From the NCBI RefSeq assembly GCF_001598695.1, contig NZ_BCZK01000001.1, forward strand, positions 62,001 to 126,000: 64,000 nucleotides of DNA, in the 5' to 3' direction. The notes under the pieces were generated by a model. That model was not told the DNA's origin. It made no database searches and was given only the letters and a program-made list of their open reading frames with translations. The position numbers and the translations under genes were made by a program. This stretch comes from Klebsiella oxytoca NBRC 105695. Lineage in GTDB: Bacteria; Pseudomonadota; Gammaproteobacteria; Enterobacterales; Enterobacteriaceae. Every line of letters begins with the position of its first letter. The stretch's first letter is position 1. This document shows, piece after piece, positions 1 through 10,414 of the stretch.

Positions 1-1
1 C

Positions 2-1366
<1,365 letters not shown>

Positions 1367-1383
1367 TCACAGGAGAGAGATGA

Positions 1384-2778
<1,395 letters not shown>

Positions 2779-2809
2779 TGCCCTGAGCACGAAAGTAACA
2801 TCATCCATA

Positions 2810-2836
2810 TGGCCCGGATAACCTCCGGGCCATTTT
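2810..2836 (+). terminator. Rho-independent terminator after the beta-glucosidase gene
   Basis: Perfect 9-bp stem, TGGCCCGGA pairing with TCCGGGCCA, around a 5-base loop and followed by TTTT. It sits between the plus-strand phospho-glucosidase and the converging minus-strand methyltransferase gene. Confidence 0.85.
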
Positions 2837-2841
2837 GCGTA

Positions 2842-3576
2842 TTACGCCGGCTTGCGCGCGCGCAGCAGAAAAATCATCGGCCGCTCTTTTTCTTCATCCA
2901 GCGCTGGCTGGGCGGCAATCTGCTCCGCCGTTGGCCCCCATTCATCCAGATGCTCGATGATAAAACCGGCGGCCACCAGCAGGTTTATCCAGGTGGACAG
3001 CTTGCGGTGCTGCTTCTTCACCCCGTCGGCAAACCAGTTGCTGATACGTTCGCCCTCCTGCTGGTAGTGGCTCACCGGCCAGCGCTTCTGTCCGTTCTCA
3101 TCTTCCAGCCAGCTCTGCTGCGGCGGGGCGGTATAGATGGGATGCTCGGCGGAGAACAGCAGCGTACCGCCGGGCGTCAGCGCCTGGTAAACGGTAGCGA
3201 ACAGCGGCGCCACATCGGGCAGATAGTGTAGCGCCAGCGAGCTATAGACCAGCTCGCAGCTATTTGCGGGCAGGGTCAGGTTCTCCAGGTTTTCACAGCG
3301 GTAGCGGATACCTTCGCCGCGGGTCATTTCGCGGGCGCGCTCCAGCATCCGGCTGGAGAGATCCAGTCCCTCGACCTGCGCGGCGCCCCGATCGCGGGCC
3401 CAGCGGCAAAACCAGCCGTAGCCGCAGCCAAGATCGACGACGCGTAAACCGGATAACGGCGGAAGCATTTGCTGTATGGTTGGCCACTCAGGCGCGCCTT
3501 CCAGCCCCTTAACTGAACGGTCGAGGGTGGCGTATCCGGCAAAAAAAGCGGGATCGTCATAGATGTTCTGACTCAT
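2842..3576 (-). CDS. Class I SAM-dependent methyltransferase
   Basis: A 244-residue protein with a Rossmann-type methyltransferase core. Motif I is VVDLGCGYGWFCRWA at about residues 47-61, followed by the acidic GLDLSSRML region and a later SSLALHYLPD post-motif of the Methyltransf_11 group. It should transfer a methyl group from S-adenosylmethionine to a small molecule; the substrate is unknown. I chose the ATG at 3576 because GGAG lies five bases upstream; a GTG two codons earlier would overlap that ribosome binding site. It is a single gene, convergent with the glucosidase and divergent from mdtQ. Confidence 0.8.
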   Translation of the reverse strand: MSQNIYDDPAFFAGYATLDRSVKGLEGAPEWPTIQQMLPPLSGLRVVDLGCGYGWFCRWARDRGAAQVEGLDLSSRMLERAREMTRGEGIRYRCENLENLTLPANSCELVYSSLALHYLPDVAPLFATVYQALTPGGTLLFSAEHPIYTAPPQQSWLEDENGQKRWPVSHYQQEGERISNWFADGVKKQHRKLSTWINLLVAAGFIIEHLDEWGPTAEQIAAQPALDEEKERPMIFLLRARKPA

Positions 3577-3695
3577 TTTCACTCCATGAGAAGTTTATTT
3601 TTAGCCTGCTAATAGTTACGGCACACGCTTTACTAAACGGCTATGATGCAATTAGCTTAATATACCCGACCTTATTTAATCACCTGACCGATTTC

Positions 3696-5135
3696 ATGAA
3701 CCTGACTTTGAGCAAACGCGCGTTGGCTGGCCTGCCACTGGCCATCGCGCTGGCGGGCTGCGCGCCATCGCACGATATTGGCAATCCGCTCCAGCAGCAA
3801 ACCCCGGCATCCCACATCGCAATGGAACTGCCCGCCGCCGTGAAAAACGGCTGGCCGCAAAGCAACTGGTGGCAGGATTATCATGACCCTCAGCTCAATA
3901 GCCTGATTCAGCGTGCCTTAGCCAATGCGCCGGACATGCAGATTGCCGGGCAGCGCATCAAACTGGCGGAAGCGCAGGCGCGGATGTCGCAATCCACCCT
4001 GGGACCGAATCTGGATTTTTCCGCCGATATTGAACGGCAGAAAATGTCTTCCGAGGGGCTGATGGGACCGTTTGCCACCGATACCGACGGCAATACCGGG
4101 CCGTGGTACACCAACGGTACCTTCGGGCTGACCGCCGGATGGGACCTGGATCTGTGGGGTAAAAACCGCGCGCTGTTACAAGCGCGAATCGGTGAAGTCA
4201 AAGCTCAGGTCGCTGAAGAAGCCCAGACCCGTGAACTGCTGGCCAGCAGCGTCGCCCGTCTTTACTGGCAGTGGCAGACCGAGGCGGCCATTAAAAACGT
4301 GCTGACGCAGATGAAGCGCGAACAGAATAACGTCGTTACCGTGGATACTGCGCTGTATCAACGTGGGATCACCAACTCGGCCGAAGGGGCGGAGAACGAC
4401 ATTAACGTCAGTAAAACCGATCAGCAGCTTGCCGACGTTGCCGGCAGTATGAAAGAGATTGAAGCGCGGCTGATGGCGCTGACCAACAATCAGAGCCAGG
4501 CGCTGAATCTGCATCCGGCGGATTTGCCTGCCGTCAGCGCGCAAATGCCCAATGAGCTGGGCTATGAGCTGCTGGCGCGACGTCCTGATCTGCAGGTCGC
4601 CCACTGGTATATCGAAGCTTCCTTAAGCGAAATTGATGCCGCGAAAGCCGCGTTTTATCCGGATATCAACCTGATGGCCTTCCTGCAACAGGATGCTCTG
4701 CATCTCAGCGATCTGTTCCGCCACTCTGCCCAGCAGATGGGCGTCACTGCCGGGCTGACCCTGCCGATCTTTGATAGCGGTCGGCTGAACGCGAATCTGG
4801 ATATCGCCAGCGCGCAAAATGGCCTGTCGATAGCGAAGTACAACAAAGCGGTGGTCGATGCGGTTAATCAGGTGGCGAAAACCGCCAGCCAGGTTGAGAC
4901 GCTGATGGCGAAAAATCAGCAGCAGCAGCAGGTTGAAAAGGATGCTCAGCGGATGGTCGCTCTGGCGCAGGCGCGGATGAATGCCGGGATTATTTCCGGT
5001 TCGCGCGTCAGCCTGGCGAAGCTGCCCGCTTTGCAGGAGCGCATTACCGCTCTGCGTCTGCGCGGCCAGTGGCTTGATGCCAGCATCCAGCTAACCTCCG
5101 CGCTGGGCGGCGGGTATCATCAGGCGGCGAAGTAG
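3696..5135 (+). CDS. mdtQ: Outer-membrane efflux lipoprotein MdtQ (NodT family)
   Basis: A 479-residue TolC-like outer-membrane factor of the RND/NodT family. The N-terminus is a lipoprotein signal with lipobox LAGC, so the mature protein starts at the acylated Cys near residue 22. The rest shows the duplicated helical-hairpin architecture of outer-membrane efflux proteins, including RRPDLQVAHW and QVAKTASQVETL. Its position next to yohD/yohC matches E. coli mdtQ (yohG), which is disrupted in K-12 but complete here. The partner inner-membrane pump is not in this window. Upstream (3583-3695) is a 119-base gap holding the divergent promoters; the ribosome binding site is weak. Confidence 0.85.
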   Translation: MNLTLSKRALAGLPLAIALAGCAPSHDIGNPLQQQTPASHIAMELPAAVKNGWPQSNWWQDYHDPQLNSLIQRALANAPDMQIAGQRIKLAEAQARMSQSTLGPNLDFSADIERQKMSSEGLMGPFATDTDGNTGPWYTNGTFGLTAGWDLDLWGKNRALLQARIGEVKAQVAEEAQTRELLASSVARLYWQWQTEAAIKNVLTQMKREQNNVVTVDTALYQRGITNSAEGAENDINVSKTDQQLADVAGSMKEIEARLMALTNNQSQALNLHPADLPAVSAQMPNELGYELLARRPDLQVAHWYIEASLSEIDAAKAAFYPDINLMAFLQQDALHLSDLFRHSAQQMGVTAGLTLPIFDSGRLNANLDIASAQNGLSIAKYNKAVVDAVNQVAKTASQVETLMAKNQQQQQVEKDAQRMVALAQARMNAGIISGSRVSLAKLPALQERITALRLRGQWLDASIQLTSALGGGYHQAAK

Positions 5136-5144
5136 TTCGGTTTC

Positions 5145-5235
5145 CCCGTCTTGCGCTGCGCTTAGCCGGGCTGCAGATCGCATGGTCTGTGGGTCTGTCG
5201 CCCGGATAAGGCGTTGATGCCGCCATCCGGGCACT
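5145..5235. repeat. REP/BIME pair
   Basis: Two REP-type palindromic units between mdtQ and yohD: one of the form TTGCGCTGCGCTTAGCCGGG and one of the form GCCCGGATAAGGCG...CGCCATCCGGGC. They are convergently placed, as in enterobacterial BIMEs, and can form stable hairpins at the meeting point of two convergent genes. Confidence 0.8.
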
Positions 5236-5239
5236 CTCA

Positions 5240-5809
5240 TCACTCTTTCTTCTTTGCCTCGCGGCGCTTTAGCCACCAGTGCGCCGCAACCACCAGCACC
5301 ACCGCCAGAATCAGCCAGATCCAGTGTTTCAAATGCGCGTCCAGATGGTGCAGCCACGGGCCTATCGCTTCGCCGCCGAGATAGCCGAGCGTGGTAAAAA
5401 TTAACGCCCAGATAATCGCGCCGAGAATATTCAGCGGCAGAAACACCTTCGGTGGCAGTCGACTGGCGCCAATCAGCAGCGGGCCGATAACCCGGAAGCC
5501 GTACATAAAGCGGGTGCCGATGACAAACAGGTAGGGGCGACGCTGGATCATGCGCTGGGCTTTCTGGATCCGCTTCTTCTGCCGGGAAAACCGGCGCAGG
5601 ATGCGTCCGCCAAAGCGTCTGCCGAGCAAATAAAGCAATTGATCGCCAATCATTCCCCCGAGGGCGACCGAGATAACCACCAGCCAGAACTTCAATAATC
5701 CCTGATGTGCCGCCACGCCGCCGAGCAGCGTGATGGTTTCGCCTTCCGCCATGCTGCCAATGACCAGCGCCGCGTAGCCGTACTGGGTAATCAGGTTATT
5801 GATATCCAT
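5240..5809 (-). CDS. yohD: DedA-family inner-membrane protein YohD
   Basis: A 189-residue DedA (SNARE-associated) family membrane protein with several hydrophobic helices. It has the family hallmarks GSMAEGETITLLGG and GTRFMYGFRVIGP, the latter carrying the conserved Arg/Gly residues. DedA proteins support membrane lipid scrambling and proton-dependent envelope homeostasis. The ATG at 5809 (MDINNLITQYGY) matches the E. coli N-terminus; upstream in-frame codons were not used. The lysine-rich C-terminus (KRREAKKKE) is cytoplasmic by the positive-inside rule. It is divergent from yohC. Confidence 0.9.
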   Translation of the reverse strand: MDINNLITQYGYAALVIGSMAEGETITLLGGVAAHQGLLKFWLVVISVALGGMIGDQLLYLLGRRFGGRILRRFSRQKKRIQKAQRMIQRRPYLFVIGTRFMYGFRVIGPLLIGASRLPPKVFLPLNILGAIIWALIFTTLGYLGGEAIGPWLHHLDAHLKHWIWLILAVVLVVAAHWWLKRREAKKKE

Positions 5810-5964
5810 ATAAAGATAAACTCCATAAAACGTCAGTCCCTTAATCATACACCCTGATGATAAAAATGCCGGGGAAGCGCATTTTTCTTGCTGTACACAA
5901 AATAATCTACAAGGTGAATTATACTTGGATCAGTGCTGTACCACGCCGTGACAAGGGGGACGCT

Positions 5965-6552
5965 ATGAACCATGTCTGGGGGCTCTTCTCGCATCCTAAT
6001 CAAGAGATGAGCGTTATTAAAAGCGAAAACGAAACCGTTTCGCATCACTACACGCACCATGTGCTGGTTATGGCAGCGGTTCCGGTTATCTGCGCCTTTA
6101 TCGGCACCACGCAGCTGGGCTGGAACTTCGGCGACGGCACGGTGATAAAACTGTCGTTGATGACCGGCCTGGCGCTGGCGGTGCTGTTTTATGCCGTGAT
6201 GCTCGCCGGGGTCGCGGTGATGGGGCGGGTTATCTGGTGGATGGCACGAAGCTATCCGCAGCGGCCTTCCCTTAAACGCTGTATGGTTTTCGCCGGCTAT
6301 GTCGCCACGCCGCTATTCCTGAGCGGGATCGTGGCGCTCTATCCGCTGGTGTGGCTGTGCGCGCTGGTGGGAACCGTCGCGCTGCTCTATACCGGCTATC
6401 TGCTTTATCTCGGGATCCCGACTTTCCTTGGCATCAATAAAGAAGAGGGGCTAAGTTTCGCCAGCTCGACCCTGGCGATTGGCGTGCTGGTGCTGGAAGT
6501 GCTGCTCGCCATCACCGTGATCCTCTGGGGCTACGGCTATCGACTCTTCTGA
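5965..6552 (+). CDS. yohC: Inner-membrane YIP1-family protein YohC
   Basis: A 195-residue polytopic membrane protein with the same length and near-identical motifs to E. coli YohC (MNHVWGLFSHP, WWMARSYPQRPSL, GYGYRLF end). It has a Yip1-like domain with about five transmembrane segments; function unknown. I chose the start at 5965 because AGGGGG sits five bases upstream and the homologue begins there. The in-frame extension to 5857 has no ribosome binding site. An imperfect hairpin follows the stop codon. Confidence 0.9.
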   Translation: MNHVWGLFSHPNQEMSVIKSENETVSHHYTHHVLVMAAVPVICAFIGTTQLGWNFGDGTVIKLSLMTGLALAVLFYAVMLAGVAVMGRVIWWMARSYPQRPSLKRCMVFAGYVATPLFLSGIVALYPLVWLCALVGTVALLYTGYLLYLGIPTFLGINKEEGLSFASSTLAIGVLVLEVLLAITVILWGYGYRLF

Positions 6553-6558
6553 TTAACT

Positions 6559-6594
6559 CATTGCCGGCATAAATAGTTTTTTATGTCGGCAATG
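6559..6594 (+). terminator. Hairpin downstream of yohC
   Basis: A 15-base dyad (CATTGCCGGCATAAA against TTTATGTCGGCAATG, one G-U pair) with a six-base loop, eight bases after the yohC stop. There is no T-run after it, so it may be a weak terminator or an mRNA-stabilising stem rather than an efficient intrinsic terminator. Confidence 0.5.
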
Positions 6595-6725
6595 CAGCAT
6601 TTGTTCACGATTCTTATTAGCCAGCGCGCGTTCTGACAGGGTATGATGATTTTTGCCAGCGGTGTTATCCCCAGCGCCGCGGCGTACGTTCATAACGTGC
6701 AAAAATACTTTTCAGAATGTTCACG

Positions 6726-7673
6726 ATGACCAAATTTCGAGTTTCTTTGCTCAGCCTGACGTTGCTGCTGGCTGTGCCTTTTGCGCCCCAGGCGATGGCT
6801 AAATCCCCCGCGGCGGTGTCCGCTTCCCAGCCGGATATTGCGTCCGGCAGCGCGATGATCGTCGACCTTGCCAGCAAAAAGATCATTTATGCCAGCCAGC
6901 CGGATCTGGTTCGTCCGATGGCGTCGATCACTAAAGTGATGACCGCGATGGTGGTGCTGGATGCCCATCTGCCGCTTGATGAGATGCTGACCGTTGATAT
7001 CAGCCAGACGCCTGAAATGAAAGGGATCTATTCACGCGTTCGCCTGAACAGCCAAATCAGCCGCCGCAATATGCTGCTGCTGGCGCTCATGTCGTCGGAA
7101 AACCGCGCCGCTGCCAGCCTGGCGCACCATTATCCCGGCGGCTATAACGCCTTTATTCGCGCGATGAACGCCAAAGCGCAGGCGCTGGGAATGACCCGCA
7201 CCCGTTACGTTGAGCCCACTGGCCTGTCGATTCATAACGTTTCCACCGCGCGCGATCTGACTAAGCTGCTGATCGCCAGCGAGCAGTATCCGCTGATTGG
7301 CCAGCTGAGCACCACGAAGGAAGATATGGCGACTTTCGCCCATCCCGCCTACACGCTGCCGTTCCGTAACACCAATCATCTGGTCTATCGTGATAACTGG
7401 AATATTCAGCTGACCAAAACCGGTTTTACTAATGCTGCGGGCCACTGCCTGATTATGCGTACGGTGATTAATCAGCGCCCGGTAGCGCTGGTGGTGATGG
7501 ATGCTTTTGGCAAATATACCCACTTTGCCGATGCCAGCCGTCTGAGAACGTGGATTGAAACCGGGAAGGTGATGCCGGTTCCGGCTTCCGCGCTCAGCTA
7601 TAAAAAACAGCGCGAAGCGCAGATGGCCGATGCGATGCTGAAAGGCGGCGCGCAGACCGCGCAGAACGATTAA
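6726..7673 (+). CDS. pbpG: D-alanyl-D-alanine endopeptidase PBP7
   Basis: A 315-residue penicillin-binding protein of the S11 (DacA-like) family. It has a cleaved signal peptide (…[11 protein letters not shown]), then the three active-site boxes in order: SITK (nucleophile Ser), SEN in MSSENRAA, and KTG in [15 protein letters not shown]7 is a periplasmic endopeptidase that cuts D-Ala-meso-DAP cross-links in peptidoglycan. The ATG at 6726 aligns with the E. coli start; an upstream in-frame ATG at 6717 is also possible, and neither has a clear Shine-Dalgarno. It is monocistronic and followed by REP elements. Confidence 0.93.
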   Translation: MTKFRVSLLSLTLLLAVPFAPQAMAKSPAAVSASQPDIASGSAMIVDLASKKIIYASQPDLVRPMASITKVMTAMVVLDAHLPLDEMLTVDISQTPEMKGIYSRVRLNSQISRRNMLLLALMSSENRAAASLAHHYPGGYNAFIRAMNAKAQALGMTRTRYVEPTGLSIHNVSTARDLTKLLIASEQYPLIGQLSTTKEDMATFAHPAYTLPFRNTNHLVYRDNWNIQLTKTGFTNAAGHCLIMRTVINQRPVALVVMDAFGKYTHFADASRLRTWIETGKVMPVPASALSYKKQREAQMADAMLKGGAQTAQND

Positions 7674-7682
7674 CCCCCATTT

Positions 7683-7805
7683 CCCCGGATTACGGCGTAA
7701 ACGCCTTATCCGGGCTACAGAACCGCGCTGAACCGTAGCCTGGCTAAGCGCAGTGCGAGCCGGGGGATTTTCCCGGAGGCGGCGCTGGCGCGCCTGTCCG
7801 TGCTA
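7683..7805. repeat. REP/BIME cluster
   Basis: Several REP units between pbpG and the converging acetyltransferase gene: CCCCGGATTACGGCG...CGCCTTATCCGGGC, CTGGCTAAGCGCAGTGCGAGCCGGG and CCCGGAGGCGGCGC...GCGCCTGTCCG. Confidence 0.75.
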
Positions 7806-7829
7806 CCGCTTACCCGCGACCCCGAGGGG

Positions 7830-8384
7830 TTACTCCGGCAGCGTCCAGTCGCCATCGCCGAGCGGGCGCTGCATAATCAAGGTGTCGCGCCAGTCGCCCA
7901 TCTTATAACCAACGCTGCGCAGCTGGCCCGCCACGCTAAAACCGAACTTTTTATGAATTGCAATCGACGCGGCGTTACTGTGGCCGTCGCCGATAATGGC
8001 CAACATCTGTCGCCACGGTCCCTGTTCGCATTTCTCTATTAACCGGGAGAGCAGCGCGCTGCCGATGCCGCGTCCGCCCATTCCCGCCTCCACGTAAATG
8101 GACTCTTCGAGAGTGTAGCGGTAGGCCGGGCGAGGGCGATAAAACGTGGCGTAGCAGTAGCCGACGATGGTTCCGCGCCACAGGGCAACCAGCCACGGCA
8201 GCCCGCTATCGCGCACGGTTTTAATACGCTTGCGCATCTCGTCGACGGTCGGCGGGATCTCTTCAAAAGAGGCGCGTCCATTGAGCACGTGCCAGACGTA
8301 CAGCGCGGCGATGGCGTGGGCGTCATCGGGCAGCGCCTCGCGGATCTCTAAGTCAGCGTCGTGTAATTTATCCACTGCGGACAT
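7830..8384 (-). CDS. GNAT-family N-acetyltransferase (Pat/MddA-like)
   Basis: A 184-residue acetyltransferase. It reads as the L-amino-acid/phosphinothricin acetyltransferase branch of GNAT: ALYVWHVLNGRASFEE near the N-terminus, the acetyl-CoA binding motif GGRGIGSALLSRLI in the middle, and HKKFGFSVAGQLRSVGYKMGDW near the end. Such enzymes N-acetylate small amino-acid-like compounds such as methionine sulfone or sulfoximine. The start has AAGGA nine bases upstream. It lies between pbpG and dld, where E. coli K-12 has no such gene as far as I recall, so it may be a lineage-specific insertion. Confidence 0.8.
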   Translation of the reverse strand: MSAVDKLHDADLEIREALPDDAHAIAALYVWHVLNGRASFEEIPPTVDEMRKRIKTVRDSGLPWLVALWRGTIVGYCYATFYRPRPAYRYTLEESIYVEAGMGGRGIGSALLSRLIEKCEQGPWRQMLAIIGDGHSNAASIAIHKKFGFSVAGQLRSVGYKMGDWRDTLIMQRPLGDGDWTLPE

Positions 8385-8477
8385 GTTGGGTTCCTTAAGC
8401 GGGTTTGCCGGAGAGGAGATTTCTCCGGCGTGCAGCGTAATACAGAAGCCCCGCGGCTGAACAGCCCCTCGTGGGGA

Positions 8478-10220
8478 TTATTGCGGGTCGGTAGTGCTTG
8501 CCGCGTTATCCGGCGTTTCTCCCCAGTATTTTTGCTTGCTGGTTTTGCCGATCCCCGGGTTCATACTGTTGGTTGGATCGTTCTCACGATAGAAACGTTT
8601 TAAGCTTTCCGGCGCCTCATAGAGATGGCCGACGTTATGCTCGGCGGGATACTGAGCGCCGCGCTCCTTCAGCAGCACCAGCATTTTCTCCTTCAGTTCG
8701 TGGGCATCGACGCCTTTTTTCACGATGTAATCCTGATGGAAAACGTGACACATAAAGTGACCGTAATAGAGCTTATGCACCAGTTGGCTGTCAATATCAG
8801 CGGGAAGATGCTCAAACCATTCGGTATCGTTACGGCGCAGGGCGATATCCAGCGCCAGAATATCTTCCACCTCATCGGCGTGAACCGCCTGATAGCGGAT
8901 CGCCGCACCCGCAGCGGCAAAGCGGTGCAGGAAGGCTTTGCTGCCTTCTTCCGCGGTGCAGACGAAGAAATCCCCTTCGGCATTCTGGAAATACTCTCCA
9001 AGCCATGCCTGGGCTTCTTCGATGCCATCGCCCGCCATTTTCAGCAGCAGATGGTGTTCATATTTATCGCGCCAGGTTTTCATTCGCTCCGGCAGGTGCG
9101 CCGGGAAGACGTGACCCAGCTTCTGCATAAAGCGGTCGGTGAAGTGCGGCTTAAACAGAGAGACTTTCTCCAGCATCGCGTCGGTGCGGCCCTTCATGGT
9201 AAAGAAGAACGGCATTTTATCGGTGCCGAGCTTGTCGATCATCAGGAAGGTATCTTTCCCGTACTGCTCGGCGATGTCGTAAATATCGCGGTGCATGTAC
9301 TCGCCCGCAACCGGCAGATGGCTGAATTCGGCGAGAATATGGCGGCGAATTTCGGTCAGCACTTCCGGCTGGTTGGTGCCGATGTAGAACACCTGCTGGC
9401 GTTTTTCCGCCGGGAAAGTATCGAGGCGCACGGCGAACACCGCCAGCTTGCCGGCGCAACCCGAGGATTCAAACAGACGGTCCGGGTCGGCGTTGTAGCG
9501 TGCCGGGGTATCGGCATTCACGTCGCGCACGCGGGTGACGTAATCATGATCGTGAGCGTGGCGGCCATCGTGGCGGACATCTTCATCTTTAACCCGCTCG
9601 TCGTCGAGGCGGCTGAGGATCTGCTCCGGCGTGGTGCCGAGGTCGATGCCGAGGTGGTTCACCAGCGTCAGCTTGCCGTTTTCATCAATTTGCGCGTACA
9701 GCGACATTTCGGTATACGCCGGGCCGCGCTGTACCAGCGAGCCGCCGGAGTTGTTGCAGATCCCGCCGACCACCGATGCCCCGATGCAGGATGAGCCAAT
9801 GACGGAGTGCGGTTCGCGACCCAGCGGCTTCAGCGCTTTTTCCAGCGAATAGAGCGTTGTGCCGGGATAAGCCAGTACCTGTTCGCCTTTATCCAGCAGG
9901 TGCAGTTTATCCAGGCGCAGGGTGCTGATAATGACGATGTCGCGATCGTAATCATTGCCGTTCGGCGTTGATCCTTCGGTCAGGCCGGTATTTGCCGCCT
10001 GCATCAGAATGATTTTATCGGCGTTGACGCAGGCGTTCAGCACGCGCCACAGCTCCAGCAGCGTGCCGGGAAAGACCACCGCCAGCGCTTCTCCCTGGCC
10101 GGAGCGGAAGCCTTTGCGATAGCGCTGGGTTTTGGCCGGGTCGGTCAACAGATGGGAGGTGCCAACCAGGCGAGCGAGTTCAGCCAGAAAAGCGTTGTTA
10201 TGAGTTGTTGCAGATGACAT
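8478..10220 (-). CDS. dld: Quinone-dependent D-lactate dehydrogenase
   Basis: A 580-residue FAD flavoprotein, very close to E. coli Dld (571 aa). It has the PCMH-type FAD-binding domain with PGTTLYSLEKALKPLGREP and GSSCIGASVVGGICNNSGG, then the cap and membrane-binding regions, and ends near NPGIGKTSKQKYWGE. It oxidises D-lactate to pyruvate at the inner face of the cytoplasmic membrane and passes electrons to quinone. The ATG at 10220 is preceded by AAGGAG at ideal spacing; the open frame extends 20 codons further without a ribosome binding site. It is divergent from bglX across a 194-base gap. Confidence 0.95.
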   Translation of the reverse strand: MSSATTHNNAFLAELARLVGTSHLLTDPAKTQRYRKGFRSGQGEALAVVFPGTLLELWRVLNACVNADKIILMQAANTGLTEGSTPNGNDYDRDIVIISTLRLDKLHLLDKGEQVLAYPGTTLYSLEKALKPLGREPHSVIGSSCIGASVVGGICNNSGGSLVQRGPAYTEMSLYAQIDENGKLTLVNHLGIDLGTTPEQILSRLDDERVKDEDVRHDGRHAHDHDYVTRVRDVNADTPARYNADPDRLFESSGCAGKLAVFAVRLDTFPAEKRQQVFYIGTNQPEVLTEIRRHILAEFSHLPVAGEYMHRDIYDIAEQYGKDTFLMIDKLGTDKMPFFFTMKGRTDAMLEKVSLFKPHFTDRFMQKLGHVFPAHLPERMKTWRDKYEHHLLLKMAGDGIEEAQAWLGEYFQNAEGDFFVCTAEEGSKAFLHRFAAAGAAIRYQAVHADEVEDILALDIALRRNDTEWFEHLPADIDSQLVHKLYYGHFMCHVFHQDYIVKKGVDAHELKEKMLVLLKERGAQYPAEHNVGHLYEAPESLKRFYRENDPTNSMNPGIGKTSKQKYWGETPDNAASTTDPQ

Positions 10221-10414
10221 GTTCCACTCCTTGTGGCGGTACAAAATTATCAAAAATAAGAATAGCCCTTTGTATGACAATTTGATGCATCAATGTTTCG
10301 AAAAATCAGAGAACAACGCGCGCTTTCTTCAGGCGTCTCGTTTATGTTTATGGCAGACTTCGATTTTTGCTATCTTTTCGCCGATCTGGCCGACTGGAAC
10401 AATGAGGGATAAAA

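Noticed and set aside
5857-5964. 36-codon N-terminal extension of YohC
   Set aside because: No ribosome binding site; the ATG at 5965 has one and matches the homologue.
8407-8470. Hairpins between the GNAT gene and dld as a dld terminator
   Set aside because: Two short stems are present but without a clear T-run on the minus strand; not confident enough to list.
8625-9794. 389-codon open frame on the plus strand
   Set aside because: Antisense shadow of dld, which has a full-length homologue; the frame has no ribosome binding site and no recognisable domain.
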